The translations under genes and the position numbers were made by a program. A stretch of DNA of 64,000 nucleotides from Pardosa pseudoannulata. Taxonomy: Eukaryota > Arthropoda > Arachnida > Araneae > Lycosidae. Below the pieces are notes generated by a model that was not told where the DNA came from, ran no database searches, and saw only the letters and a list, made by a program, of their open reading frames with translations. Of the stretch, positions 1 through 12,888 are shown one piece after another. The DNA lies in assembly GCA_032207245.1 (NCBI GenBank), contig CM063508.1, positions 89,865,390-89,929,389 of the forward strand, written 5' to 3'. Position 1 is the stretch's first letter; every line of letters starts with the position of its first letter.

Positions 1-756
1 TACACAACTGTTGATAAGTAATAATAAAGCCAACTCTTGATACCTTGAATCATTTATCTCAAATTTCTTCTTATCTATCAATCTTCCTGAAATCCCAAAT
101 TTAATTTAATGTGATAAAAAAATATATGATTTTAAATATACATATATCTTGAATATTTCTTTCATCCCTGATGACTTCAAGATATTGAGAGCCGACTGTA
201 TATACTTAATTCTTGATTAAAGAAACAGGCTGAAAATTGTTTATAAAATTTACGTATGTTCAATATGATTAATTATATTTAATGTAAAGTTTAAGATATA
301 ACTGTTTAATATTTTTAAAAAAATATGACTAGTTTCTAAGATTGCAAGATATTTTTATACATGTCAAAGTTTGATCTAACACTAAAGATTTTTAAGTCTT
401 ATAAATACATAATCAAAAAATTAAAAGATCTTTTTATACAACACATAAGATTAATGAATTTAGAATTTATATGAACACGTTTAAAACAATTATATATTCT
501 TTAAAGAATACTAGGCAGAAAAGAACATCATTGAACATCAATTATTTAAAAAAAGAGAGAAATAAGTTAGAAAATGATTAGTAATTTTTTATACTATTTA
601 TAGATTTATCAAAATTTAGTTAAGATCTGACATATGTTTGTTTTAATATTTATACAAGGACAATTGTTACTATATAGCAAGAATAAAAGCAATCACAACA
701 CAACTATAAATTTTTAAAATTATATTGAAATTATGATTGAGATATCTATTATTTAC
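1..756. other. WASHC5 intron 2 (partial), no gene seen
   Basis: AT-rich sequence with no further strumpellin exon that reads without stops. Nothing else recognised. Confidence 0.6.
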
Positions 757-863
757 CTTCCTAGGTCTGTAATATATTTATGAACACTTTCAAATGCTAA
801 ATAAAATCTTGTCAAAATATCAATATAATTTTCTTTAAATTCCTCATCTCGGTCTTGAAGTTG
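757..863 (-). CDS. WASHC5: WASHC5 coding exon 2
   Basis: Starts after TTTAG with QLQDRDEEF and ends ...HKYITDLG plus AG before a GTAAAT donor, 107 bases, leaving phase 2. It matches the strumpellin segment that directly follows exon 1. Confidence 0.88.
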
Positions 864-2645
864 CTAAAATTATATAATTAACATTACTACAAAAACTATA
901 TATCAAAAATTTATAAAACAGAAATAGATTTTTAAACATTTAGGTTAGAAAATTCACCAGAAATTAAATCATAATGTTTTTTGTAATTAATATACAATTG
1001 TTTAGAACAAATAATAAAATAAACTAAAGGGATATTAGACCCAAATATATGAGAAACCAGAATAAAATTATAGCCATTTTTTATATATTAAAATTAAATA
1101 AATTATTATGTTTCCTGAACCTGCACAGCAAAACGTTTCTTTTATAATGAAGAAATAATAATTAGAAAATATCTTATAACTTTTCACAATCTGAGAATAA
1201 AAAAATTTTCCTCTTCCATGAATTAATTTTGACATATTAAGCCTTTAATAGTGTATATATCATGTGACTCATAAATTTTCTGGATATACTTCTTATATAT
1301 ATTTACCTTTTAAATACAATATATATAAAAAGTTTATCTCCACACTTTATCTGTAACTACTTTTAGGGATAATATTTAAATAAGGATTCCCCCATTTTTC
1401 CAAGAATAAAAATTGAGGACTTTCTAAGGACCAAAGTAACTATTTATAAGGAACCACATCAAAATACACAGCATAAAGACATAAACTCTATTTCTTGAGG
1501 AACATATTTTAATGATTATGAATCAGATAAGGCATGTTTAATAAATGCCCTACAATATTTCAGAATTAAGATTTTAAAAATGCCTTAAAATTAATATAAG
1601 ATAAATCTATTTGACAAGAATTAATTTTGAAAAATGTAGATCATAAGTTTTTTGAATGATCAAATTAAAAAAATAAATTGTGAATAAAATACAATATTAT
1701 AAACAGTACTTTTTCACGTTTAAAAATGACTGATTTATATATATATATATATATAATGTAATGAGATGGACTTCTCGATGGGGGGTTGCAGTCATGGCCA
1801 TAAAAATAATACCGTTTCAGCTAAAGACCTTCATTAAGATAACGTTGAAGGACGGGTTCCCACTTCATCATAGACACAGGACAAACTGAAGGGTCAGCTA
1901 GCATGAAGTTCTATGTACAAGACATGTAACACCTGGGTCAACATCTGTGGGAAAATCTCTAGAAAAATCTGTCTCCGACAGCGTGTATCTCCTTTTTATT
2001 TGGAAATTTCCTAAATTGTCTGCTAGGGCTGTGTAGGATTATAATTGGTCAGGCCCCTTCTCCGAGGGCGTAAACTGTAGCCCCAGTGGTCAATTTAGGT
2101 TAGGGGTTAAAAAGGGGAATGGAAAATGACGTGGGAATTTTTACCCTTGATTTAAATTTTGAAAACCCCTGAGAATTTTCCTTACATATATATATGTATG
2201 TGTGTGTGTATACTGGTTGAATATACCCAACGTTGCTGGGAAAGAAGAAAGTTTTAGAATTCTCTATGACATTCAATGAAAGAAAAATTAAACTTCCCTA
2301 AGTAACTGAAATATCTACAAACCAAACCCCCACCCTCCATCCTTTTTTTAATTAAAATCTGCTTAACTGTAAGCTATTAGAAAAGGGCAGCTGACTTTAA
2401 ACCTTTTCAGTATGCAAAAAATGATTTATTTGTCAAATAAGTTTTCTAGCTCATGATCATAAAAAGTACTAATAAACTTAAAGTATTTTCATAATTTTTT
2501 AAAGATATTAAGGAAAGGAATTTTGAATTACTACGGTAATACACTGGAAACATGTATTTGAGGATTTTCTTTATTATTAATACTGCACTTTTGACTAGAA
2601 AATGTAAGAGAGTATTATGAACATTAACAAATAATTTACATATTC

Positions 2646-2680
<35 letters not shown>

Positions 2681-3595
2681 TAGTACTTATCACCTGTACT
2701 CGTGTTCTTAGAACCAGTTTTGGGCAAGTTTAACTTTGAACTTACAAAATCAGAAAGTTCCTAAAGTATGGCGAAAACTGACAGGAAATCACATGATGAC
2801 GGCAGATCACGTCGATTTAGAAACTGATCAAGTTCCAATAATTTAAAAATTAAGGAGTTTTTAAGGACCTTTGACAAAAATTAAGTAATTTTAAAGGCCC
2901 TTAAAATTGAAAGCTAAAATTAAGGAGTTCTTAAGGACTTTTAAGAACCGCAGAAACCTTGTAAATATAAGTGAATCTAAATTTTCAAAATTACTGTTTA
3001 CTTCATATTGTTTATCATGGTCCAGTAAATTTTATGATTTTATATATATCTTCCTACCACTTTTTAAATGTTTAAACTGTATGAGCAGATAAAAGGAGTA
3101 CATATTTTAAATTTTAATATTTATTTCTGCTTTAAACTCAATAAACAGTAGAAGCATTAACTAAAAATTTAAGAGTCACATATATAAATAAAAACGTGTA
3201 GAGATAAATCAGAATAAATCATAGTTATCCTAATTATAGTTTCTAATAATAACAATTTACAAGTAATATCGATTATAGTTTCTCTTAAAAGAAATGACAT
3301 GAAGAAGTTAATTTTTACAATTCCACATTACAGGTGTAATAACTAAAAACAGGTTTATACTTAAACATACGGGATTTGATTCGATTTTATTTTCATAAAA
3401 ATCTGTTGTTTTAAAATAACTGAAATCACATAAAACATCATTATATTTCTGGATGTCATTCTTCGTTTCGAGGCGGAATACTTGAGGAACAACATCTGAG
3501 AGCCTTAGAAGTTCGGCAATAATAGCATTTCCTCGAGAAACCAGGCGCAAAAGATTTTGTCCACAAGCATTATTGTCAGCTAAAAAGTCTACCAT
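757..3595 (-). CDS. WASHC5: WASHC5 (strumpellin), 5' part, two coding exons
   Basis: Strumpellin is a large core subunit of the WASH complex, which drives Arp2/3 actin branching on endosomes. Two exons are visible: 3595-3371 (residues 1-75) and 863-757 (residues 76-110 plus two bases). Exon 1 begins [13 protein letters not shown] and contains [12 protein letters not shown] and DFSYFK; exon 2 contains DEEF, TRFYLAF and SVHKYI. All match the known N-terminus of animal strumpellin in order, with the methionine in the same place. The intron between has GTATGT and TTTAG ends and joins in phase 0. It is 2.5 kb and holds a hAT-type repeat. The family is about 1,150 residues, so roughly 90% of the gene lies left of the window. 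It is divergently arranged with the sugar-transporter gene at 4234. Confidence 0.9.
1382..2961 (-). mobile_element. hAT-type non-autonomous element, copy A, interrupted
   Basis: Reverse-complement relative of the copy at 12889-13590. Shared blocks include the paired 'ttaaggagttcttaagga' and 'aaggcccttaaaa' segments near 2860-2960, the 'gcagctgactttaaacc' block near 2385 and the 'ataaatctatttgacaa' end near 1600. The right end reads ...CCGCAGAAACCTTG, a diverged form of the CCGTGGGAACCCTG end of copy B. A block of about 430 bases absent from copy B sits at about 1757-2186 inside an AT microsatellite. No transposase frame is seen. The hAT assignment rests on the CAGGGTT-CCCAC ends of copy B. 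Confidence 0.6.
1757..2186. repeat. GC-richer insert in an AT microsatellite
   Basis: Between (TA)n at 1737-1756 and TATATATATG at about 2187 lies a stretch much richer in G and C than its surroundings (for example 'ggcccc' and 'gagggcg' near 2053-2070). It is missing from the otherwise collinear repeat copy at 12889-13590, so it is probably a separate insertion. No coding frame or terminal repeats were recognised. Confidence 0.45.
3371..3595 (-). CDS. WASHC5: WASHC5 coding exon 1
   Basis: 75 codons from the start methionine, ending after ...ESNP at a GTATGT donor in phase 0. The open frame reads on for 20 codons into the intron, but those codons have no match to strumpellin. Confidence 0.9.
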
Positions 3596-4233
3596 GATTA
3601 TTATTAGTAAAAGTTGGCACAGAATATATATTTAGAAGTAATATGAGTAATCAAAATAGTGTCTTTCACAGCTACCGATCCATGGAATGCTAAATTTTCA
3701 GAAATCCTAAAGATATTCACGATCTTTCCGGAGGCGCTACCCATCTCCAATGTTTACAAGCTTATTGATCACGCCTCCAATCCCTATGATGCCATATTTT
3801 CTCAAAATAATACTTATTTTTCTTCCTTTAGTTATTAAGTGAAACTATCTTAACTCTTTTAAACAAATATTTAACTTATAAAACTAAATATATTTGAAAT
3901 TCTCTACTATCCAAACTTTAAAGGCAGTAAATATAAAAATGTAAAATTAAACATCTGACTGCCACATAAGTTTCCCATAACCGTGAAGTTTGTCAACGTC
4001 AACATGGCAGAAAATAAATATTACGCTTATTGAAAATTGTTATAATCATAACAATTCTAGATAGAATTCATTATTAGTATCAATCATCATTTGATATCAT
4101 TATAAGGTCAATTATTTATAAATTTTATTAATTATATTGCAATGTTATCTTTGTTTCTTTTAGCTTTTATATTTTATTTTCACAAAATATTGAATATCTA
4201 CCGGTATTCAACAGCATTTCTTATTAATTTTAG
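3596..4233. promoter_or_regulatory. Shared 5' region of WASHC5 and the sugar transporter
   Basis: The two genes start 638 bp apart on opposite strands. The gap contains a local GC-richer patch at about 3715-3785 with 'ccggaggcgct' and a CCAAT, and a second around 3975-4010. It must hold both promoters and any 5' UTR. No TATA box or initiator was assigned, and a non-coding first exon for the transporter may lie here because ATG 4234 follows a good splice-acceptor-like TTTTAG. Confidence 0.5.
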
Positions 4234-4321
4234 ATGTCGAATTCCGTATTAAAAGAAGAGTGCATCCTCATGCATGATTCAACAAAAATTGATCTTCCTG
4301 TCGCTGAAAAAATTCTTAAGG
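4234..4321 (+). CDS. SLC35A2-like exon 1
   Basis: MSNSVLKEEC... to ...EKILK plus one base, before a GTAATA donor. The lone G pairs with GA of the next exon to give Gly30. The start is chosen as the first ATG in the only frame that joins exon 2. The exon is poorly conserved, so an upstream start in an unseen exon remains possible. Confidence 0.75.
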
Positions 4322-7300
4322 GTAATATAAATTTTTAATATTTAACTCTTTTTTTTCTCATTTTAAGCCCAATACCACATAGTTGTTATAATCTTTTTTA
4401 ACAGAAAAGTTGTCGTAAGCAAAGACAATATAAATATTATTATAAACTATTGCACTACGTAATTTGTTCTGTAGCAAATTCTGTAATGGGTTTTGACGTA
4501 TAGATCCCGTTGCTTTGATGAAGTTTCACTGCTGGTATAAATATTTACACCCATTCGTAATCAGTTTTAAGCATTAGATCCCAGTCTATTTAGCCCTCGT
4601 GTAGTAGAAAAGCAGACCGTAGAAGTCCAAACCCTACAGTTATTTAGATATTTATTTTTCAAATTTTCTAAGGCTAAGAAAGTTGGGTTTGACTGAAGAT
4701 GAGGGTGCCCCTGTCAAATTAGCAATAAATCACAGAATATGGTAACCTTGACCATTTGTTCCTCTCCTCACCATGTCATGTCATTACATATAAAATGCAC
4801 CTCATTCTCATTGGGTTTAAATTAGTGAAATCAAATTCATTGGTTCTGTAATCAACGACAATAATTCAAACTGATTATACTTGTTTTCTACCATTTGCCC
4901 TTTGGATATAGTTCTAGGCACTGGAATATTGTTTTTGAGGTTTCATTCCCTTGTAGTAATGGCTACCTCTGGTAAGATTAACTCTGAATTTTTTCACAAC
5001 TTGAAGCTCTTAGGAATGAAAGCTGTGATTGAATGGGGTATGAATCACTAATAAATACGAATTTAGGCTTATCACTAATAAATGCAAATTTAGGTTTATC
5101 ACTAATAAATACGAATGCCTGGTGTAAGAATGATATGCATCTAATTGAACGTAAAGATTGATCGAATGGATATGAATAGGTTTATAAGGTAAATTATAGA
5201 TTCAAATACATTTAAAAAGTAATAATATTTATGAGGGTTCAAGGGGGCTAAGACCCCCTTTGTTAAATTTCTTTTTCAATGAGACCCAAATTAATCTAAA
5301 AAAAGTAAAAAGTACTATCATTTTAATGTATTTTGAACATTTGGAAATTTGATTTAACATCAGCCAAACTTTTTGCAAAAGGGTTGGTGCTACTTAAAAA
5401 TTGCCAAAAATAGGAGAGGACATATGATTCTTCTGTAGCACCGAAAATTTATATATTTATAGGTGGATATGTCAGTGTTGACCAATTAATTGTGTTAATT
5501 TAAATAGATGTAATGGTAGATTTTTAATTTATGTTTTTATATTTATTTATTTATTTATTTATTTATTTTGTGTAATATCAAATTTTAGTATTATGCCTAA
5601 TTTTAATATTTATTTGATACCTCTTCATAATTTATTGATAGTACCAAGTTTATGGGAGCTCTGAAACATCATGTTTCAGAGATTATGAATCTGAAACATG
5701 ATCTCTGAAACATGAATGATCTGTAAATTTCATGAATTACAATGAAGTTAATAGTGTTGAAATTTTTAATAGGTAAACAAAACACATCAAAAACTTGTTA
5801 ATTGCTCCTCTCAAACAAGCTGAGTAAACTTTTGTTAACTTTTATAATTCTGAAAGAGAACAAGAGATTTAATAGAAGTTGAGTAGATAGCACTAAAATA
5901 TAATTTAAACAGTAGAGAGTAATAAAATATAATTCATTGTCTGTATTTTATATTTTTTCTAAAATGAATGTTTTGAATATCACTGTTACTCTCTCATTTT
6001 TTGGAACATTCAAATATACACATAGAAATGTCCTTTGGGTTATTTCATTTTTCAGTAGTCTGATTTACTAAACAAACCAAATACAAAACAGATTGATAAA
6101 CAAGTTACTTAATGCATCGTTTTTTAAAAAAAAGGGGATTATTGAAATTAAGTTTAATACAGCTCACAGAATTTCTGTTAATAGAAGTAAAATATGTGAA
6201 AACGATAGAAACTTTGCTATTATATTAAGGTAAAGATTATTTTGAAATAATAGCCCAATAATGACTGAATGTTAGAGTGCCACCTTGCAGAACCTAAGTC
6301 TGCAGGTTCAAATACTATTGCTGGTATGAATGTCCAGACTGACTGAAATCAGCTTTAAAAAGTATTTCATTAACTCTTTTGTCACACACACAAAAAAAGA
6401 GCAAATTACAGTGTGTTTGTGGTAGTTATGTAAATCAGTATATCATAAAAATATGTAATATGAAATTATTAATGAATATAATGAATTTTAATAATGTCAG
6501 AAAATTGTAAGGAAAAAGCCATGTTCTTAAATAGTTGATTATTTTAATATATTTTGTTGCTGTACATTTAGAAAAGTATATCAAGTAGGAAATTATTCTC
6601 TTTATATCCTTGTAAAATGTGTGTGTATATATAAGTTGAATAGGTTATGAACAGAGGAAAAAAATATTAGCACAATACCTAATAATATAATTAATAAACA
6701 TATAAGTAAACATCTTCCCAAAGTAGACCTACTGCTATAAACCATAATCTGAATTCTTATGAATATATGATACAGAGCAGAAGGTATGGAAAAATTACTA
6801 AGTATTAAACAATTACAAATATTTTCTACTTGCAAGAAACAGCATCCAACACACTCAAGTGTCTAAAAAAGCATGGGATTTAAAGATGTAATGATGCCAT
6901 CATCATTACATCTTTAAATTTATGCCAAATGTTTGAAAATTATTCATTTTTCACTGTTGCCAAAATATAAGATTTGGTTCGGAGCATTATGGTCAATTTG
7001 AGGTCAAATTTAACTGATACTTACTGTTGGAAGTTGATTCAGAAGAGCTACAAATATCTATAAGAGGAACTGGGATTTTAAAATTTAAGAAATTTGAAAA
7101 CCATACTGTTATGACAATTTTCTTTTTGCCAAAAATACAAAATTATAATAATTTTAAAAAGGTTAATTATTAATTCAAATTTTTGAGGATTCTTACATGG
7201 TGTCATAGAGAACATCCCTAGCTAATTTCATGCTTTTCTTTTGCACTATTTACTCACAATCAGGTTTACATACAACCATATTAAGTGTTTTATGTATAAG

Positions 7301-9929
7301 ACATATATAGATACATATATATTAGAAATTACAGTTTATTACAATTTTTATTTTAAGTATAAGATTAAATTAATACGTATTGAGAAGTTAAGAATTTCTA
7401 CATCTGTTATTTTATTACATTTAAGTGTTTTGAATTTACATTTAAGTAATTTGTAAGGTGATATCCAAAATTGTGTACATATTCATATATTCATTTCCTT
7501 CTCTAGGAACACAGAAAGTATTAAAATATTCATCATTAGTCTGCCTTACTCTGCAAAATGCTGCCTTAAATTTGACTATGCGTATGGCTCGTACTCAGCA
7601 TGAACTTTTTATATCAAGTACAGCTGTTGTGATGGCAGAAATAATAAAACTAGTTTCTTGCCTTTTAATGGTTGGTGCTGTTGATGAAGGTAGCTTTAGA
7701 AATCTTCTACTGGCTTTGCAAAAACATGTGGTAAAAAATCCAATGGATACTTTTAAAGTGAGTAACATTAAATATTCTATCACTATAGAAAGGTTTTAAT
7801 ATTCAAACTTTAATTTATCATATTTTGTAATAGCTTTGTACTGCAGTAGTCTGTCCAAACTTCTTTGGTTTTTGTGAAATTAAAAGATCTACGTATAATT
7901 TTGTGAAACTTAAAGTAGTGTTTAGTTTGGTTCTTCAAGCAAAGGTTCTGTTTTGGAGTTCCATTTTAAAGGAAGTCTTATTTAAAAAAAAAAACTATTT
8001 GTATATATATGTATATGTAAACATATTGTGATTTATAAATAAACTCTGCTTTTTTAAAATGAAAATTAATAAATAATTAAATAATACCTAAAACATGAAA
8101 ATTTCAAAACAGCAAAATTTTGTATATGGTCAGTTAATGGACCCAAATTTTGGACTCCTGAATTGGTATTAAATAATTATATTCATAGATCTTTCACATT
8201 TCCTACTCTATACATTTATTTTGAAATGTATGATAGTTTAAAAAATTTGTTATGAGAAGATACTACAACAATTCTTCATTTGCACAGTTTTAAAAGTTTT
8301 TTCTTTGTAACTGTTGCATAATGGTAGTTTCAAAAAAGAGTAGGTAATATTTATTTGTAATGTGTGTATACTGATCTAGATACATGTTACATTTTCGTAA
8401 AATTTTTAATCTTATATACTTTTTTTTTTTTTCAAAATAACCCCATAATCTAAATAAGGCACTTCCCTGCTAAGCATTTACTTGTACAATGCTACAGCAT
8501 TTATAAACCTTTTTTTTTAATTGCATGCTAGAAGTTAATCTTATATGTATTTGTTCTTAGTTTAATATATGATGAGTTTACAGTCTTTTAAGATAATTAT
8601 CAACATTTTCTTGTTAATTATTTTTTCTTACATAAATTGTTCTTTCAAGTTATGAACAAAATTTCTTTTAGATATGGAGAGTTGATATTTAAATATGTAT
8701 TATTCTAATACATACAAGAAATCTAGAATTATTGAACTCCATAAATGCTAAATGACTATTTTAGATTAATTTGAGCGTTATTTCAAGACTATTTATTTTA
8801 ATATATTGAGTATTGAAAGGAAAAGTTAGTAGCTCTTTAATTTTCTTATGTTTGTTGTAAACTGACTTGGAAATTATTTTCTTTTCTGTTATATAAAACC
8901 TTAATTTTAAAGTTTTCCACTTTATTTATATCCCTTTAATGTAGATGATTCTTATTTTTCTTAGAAATATTTTAAAGTTTTATCATTTTTAATTATAATA
9001 ACAGCAGATTTGATTTGTGTATTTTTATGTTATAGGTTGCTATACCATCACTAGTTTATTTATTACAAAATAACTTGCTATACGTTGGGGCTACTCATTT
9101 AGATGCAGCAACTTGTCAGGTATGAGGTTATTCATTTTTAGTTTTGAAGTAATTTGAGATGTTTATATAGTTTAAACACGTTTTAAATGAGCATTTTTAA
9201 GTGCAATATTCTTATAATTGTTGCATTTCATAACCATTACTTATTACCAATTTTTTACTTTGTTAATATATATTAAACATTTTTTATTTTTATCCTTAGG
9301 TCACATACCAACTGAAAATATTAACTACGGCTCTTTTTTCAGTAGTGATGTTAAATAAACGTTTGTATATTCATCAGTGGGTTGCCCTGTTTACATTATT
9401 TGTAGGTGTTGCACTTGTACAACTTGCACAACTGAATGCTGTATCTGATTCAGTTCATGAACAAAAACCATTACTTGGTTTTGTTGCAATTGTTATTGCA
9501 TGCTGCTTGTCAGGTTTTGCTGGTGTTTATTTTGAAAAAATTTTGAAAGGAAGTGATGTAACTGTTTGGATGAGAAATGTACAGTTGTGTGTATCTTCCA
9601 TTCCTCTTGGATTATTGAGTGTATTTGTGATAGACTCTGAAGAGGTGTCATCTAAAGGATTCTTCCATGGATACAACTTTTTAGTTTGGATTGTTATACT
9701 TTTACAAGCAATAGGCGGTTTGGTTGTTGCTGTTGTGGTGAAATATGCTGATAATATTCTTAAAGGTTTTTCAACTTCATTAGCTATTGTATTATCATGC
9801 ATAGTTTCAGTGTATGCTTTTCATTTTCATCTGACCACCAAATTTGTATTAGGAGCCTCATTAGTTATAGGCTCCATATTTTTATACAGCAAATCCCCAT
9901 CAAACCCTGTTGCTTCTTATAAGAAGTGA
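4234..9929 (+). CDS. Golgi nucleotide-sugar transporter, SLC35A2-like (UDP-galactose)
   Basis: Complete gene of four coding exons: 4234-4321, 7507-7757, 9036-9119 and 9300-9929, joining in phases 1, 0 and 0 to 350 codons, normal for the SLC35A family. These multi-pass Golgi proteins exchange a nucleotide sugar from the cytosol for luminal UMP. Family blocks appear in order: RMARTQHE and STAVVMAEI (exon 2), QNNLLYVG and LDAATCQ (exon 3), then VTYQLKILTTALFSV, GFAGVYFEKILKGS, GFFHGYN and KYADNILKGF (exon 4), with several hydrophobic segments consistent with the ten-helix fold. LVVAVVVKYAD and the ending LGASLVIGSIFLYS look closer to SLC35A2 than to SLC35A3, but substrate cannot be settled from sequence alone. 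The first exon encodes a short hydrophilic cytosolic N-terminus. The gene is tail to tail with DNAJC2. Confidence 0.92.
4532..4641 (+). repeat. SINE body fragment
   Basis: CTGGTATAAAT, ATCAGTTTTA, CCCAGTCTATTTAGCCC and GAAGTCCAAACC follow in the same order as in the fuller copy at 29466-29612 (opposite strand). The tRNA-like head is missing or unrecognisable. Confidence 0.55.
5044..5116 (+). repeat. 27-bp tandem repeat, about 2.7 units
   Basis: Units at 5044, 5071 and 5098 begin ATCACTAATAAAT and differ by one or two bases. Confidence 0.85.
6258..6362 (+). repeat. tRNA-derived SINE, head and start of body
   Basis: A box-B-like GGTTCAAATAC at 6305-6315 follows a tRNA-like segment starting GTTAGAGTGCCACC. 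It is followed by CTGGTATGAAT and GAAATCAGCTTTA, shared with the copy at 55335-55472. Confidence 0.6.
6878..6919. repeat. Perfect hairpin, 19-bp arms, 4-base loop
   Basis: ATTTAAAGATGTAATGATG and its exact complement flank CCAT. It lies in an intron of the transporter gene. Confidence 0.9.
7507..7757 (+). CDS. SLC35A2-like exon 2
   Basis: Follows TTCTCTAG and ends NPMDTFK before GTGAGT. It encodes the first two membrane segments, including RMARTQ and TAVVMAEIIKL. Confidence 0.92.
7758..9035. other. Transporter intron 2, nothing recognised
   Basis: AT-rich with T runs near 8420 and 8510 and no coding or repeat structure that I can name. Confidence 0.6.
9036..9119 (+). CDS. SLC35A2-like exon 3
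   Basis: 28 codons, VAIPSLVYLLQNNLLYVG to LDAATCQ, between TTATAG and GTATGA. Too short to stand out as an open reading frame. Confidence 0.92.
9300..9929 (+). CDS. SLC35A2-like exon 4 with stop
   Basis: 209 codons and a TGA, opening VTYQLKIL after TATCCTTAG. It carries the conserved YFEKILKG and KYADNILKG blocks and a short tail ending SYKK. Confidence 0.94.
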   Translation, partial: VTYQLKILTTALFSVVMLNKRLYIHQWVALFTLFVGVALVQLAQLNAVSDSVHEQKPLLGFVAIVIACCLSGFAGVYFEKILKGSDVTVWMRNVQLCVSSIPLGLLSVFVIDSEEVSSKGFFHGYNFLVWIVILLQAIGGLVVAVVVKYADNILKGFSTSLAIVLSCIVSVYAFHFHLTTKFVLGASLVIGSIFLYSKSPSNPVASYKK

Positions 9930-10104
9930 TTGTATAAGTGATAAAATATATAAGATAAATATATGACTGAAATATAAAGTGCAGACAGTCATATTATTTT
10001 ACATGCTTACTAATTTCCATGAAATTCTTCAAATACATTATCTTTTGTAAGTTGTGTTTATTTTTGATGCTGAGACTATATTTAATTTGACATAATGTGC
10101 TTCC

Positions 10105-10147
<43 letters not shown>

Positions 10148-12888
10148 TACAGTATTTAACACAGTAAATTAAGATAGTTTTATTTGTAAGTTTCCTATAT
10201 CTTATTAAAATGTAAATAAATATACATTTGAACTAAATCAAAATGGTAGGAAACTACCCATGTTTATATTTATTCTGAATTTATATTCATAAGAAAAAAT
10301 GATTTTCTTTGGTTATTAACATTCAATATTGATAATATTAAGTTATCAAAACATGCATTGTAGTATTAAAAATATATTAAAATAATGACCATAACAAAAG
10401 TGAATTGTAATATGTTAAGATACACAACAACTATTGCTACTAGTATACACATTATAAATACAATTATTTTTCAGAGTTTATACATGGTTTCCTTTCAAAT
10501 ATGAAAGTGATGGCACCACTAGTTTACTTTGCTTTTCTGTCATTTAAATAACAGATGATACAATAAATTTTTAAAAAATACTGTAAAGTCTGATAGACCC
10601 ATCAGTAAATATTAGAACCCATCAAATAGTAAATGAATTATATGCACTTCGATTAAAGTGCATTATAGAAAGAATAATTAAAAAAAAAGGTACTATCATT
10701 GATTTATTGGAAATTCTACTAGATTTTTTTTTTTTTGTTAGTGAATGTCAGCAACCAGTCATATCAAAAGAAAAAAAATGTTTAATGAGATATAGTTTCA
10801 GCAATTTTAAAAGTATTGGTTTTAATATGTTTATAATACATTATTTTTATTTGTTTATATTGAATTTTTTCAAAAAATTGTGATACAATTATATTTTTTA
10901 TATATATATATATGCATGTGCTCAGAGCTGGCTCAAAAAAGTATTGCATTTATCTTTAAAGATTGATTATATTTTATAATTTATCCATTATCGAGGCATT
11001 TTATGTTTCCTTGTATTATATTACATAAAAAAAAAATATGATGTCATTGGTATTGCATTGATAAAACTATTATAATAGTAATGTGTTATTGACTCTATAA
11101 ACACATTGAAATGCTTCAAAAAAATTTCTTAACTATGCAGTTGTAAATACTATATAGTACTAAATATTCTTAATATTTTCTGCATCAAAATATCTTTTAT
11201 AAGTATAAATATCCTCAAATGGAATTTCAGTGTTTTTATATTTGATTTAAAATTATAAATTTAGAGAGTGTGAAGTAAATATTAAGTGTATTTCTCTCTT
11301 ATTGAGATATTGTTTATGATAGATAATATTTACAAAATCTTAATCTGTTTACACCCTTAAGAATTTAAAAAATATAAATTTCTATAATTTTTAATTGCAA
11401 GTCTAATTTATGATACTTATCAATACAAAAAATATATTAGTATTATTTAAGGTGTCAAAGGTTATAAGCATGCAATTGTAGTTACACCATCGTAAAAACA
11501 ATGTTTTATGTTTTGTTATTCCTAACTGAACTGGGGCATTTACCAATTGTAAAGGTTAAGAATTTACTTTGACAATTGATGTATAATTTACATTTTTACT
11601 CAGTATTTTGTACAGTATATGGTCACATTTTATCCAGTTGTATGTGCCTTTAGTCTTTTAATTCAGTAGAATTTATTTAATGTGATTACCTTCAGACCTG
11701 AGTAACAGCAGTACTTGTCCAGAAGTAGTTTCAATTTTAAGAAAATCAAGATTCCTGCACTAACAAATAGTTAGGTTATCACATTATTTAATTCTACCAT
11801 TAATGGCTTAAAAATGTACAGTATAATTGTTATGTGTTGTATGTAAATAAAATGTTGTTACATGGGCTATTTGTTTCACAATTTACAATTGCATTACTTT
11901 GTTGGTCACAGGTATAGTAATATATATATAATTTTTTTTCAGTGATTATAGCTTAATATGTTTTTGGTCACAGGTATTCTATGTACATATTTTTTTCAGT
12001 GTATGTATTAATACATACATTTATTTGCTGTATATCTGATTTATTTTGTTTTTTATTAACTTGCATATAAGATTGGAAAACATTTGTTGTCAGTATGATA
12101 TGGTAGCCTAAATTAGTATATAAATTGTACTTCGTTATTAACCCATTCAGCCTTCAGTTATGCATACATTGTATAGTTTTAAACAAACTGCAAAGCTTTA
12201 TTTTTATGACAAAGTTTATACAGTTTTTTTTTTTTTTTTTTTTTTTTAACCTCCCAGCAAGAAAAAGTTGTAGTTTACAGAAACTTACAATTTTGACTGC
12301 CCTCCTTAGTTACAAAAGGTTACAGAAAGATTCTTCATTTTTTAAATTCTCATAAAATCTTTCTTTTGATAATTCCCCATTTTCCAAAATTTAAAATATG
12401 GAAATCCCGAACCCAAATGCCTGCACATTGCAGACTCTGTTTTAAGCTTCTTAAAGGCTCCTATTGATACATGGAAAAGCTTAAATAGAATTTGATTTGA
12501 GCTTTTCATAAAATTTTCTTAAAATACCTTCTGTAATAGAATGTTTCAAAAAGGCAGAATCAATATATTTTGTTCAAAATTCCTTTGGTTTTGGGTTAAA
12601 CAGTATAATATTTTGGCAATACTATTATTCAGCTTTTAGGACCTTTTCTATGAAGAGCATCTTTATATGGCTAAAAAGTTTTTTTTTTTTCTTTAATTAA
12701 CCATGAAAAGGAAAGCTACTCAATAATCTTTTTGAATATTTTAGCAACACTTAATCTTTATTTATAAGAGGAATATTTCATGTTTGAGGCTTTATCAAAA
12801 ATTTACACATGAATATACAAAATAACATGCTTACATAAAAATGCACTTTAGTGCATTATATGTGTGTGTATAATTTTAACAAGTTACT

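Larger units (their letters stand above)
4322..7506. other. Transporter intron 1: SINE pieces, hairpins, minisatellite
   Basis: Contains SINE fragments (4532-4641, 6258-6362), a 27-bp repeat (5044-5116), an (ATTT)n run near 5541-5568, nested palindromes around 5659-5715 and a perfect hairpin at 6878-6919. No exon seen. Confidence 0.6.

Noticed and set aside
1..110. Possible third WASHC5 exon at the left edge
   Set aside because: An acceptor-like TTTCAG exists, but the phase-compatible frame hits a stop within a few codons and lacks strumpellin similarity.
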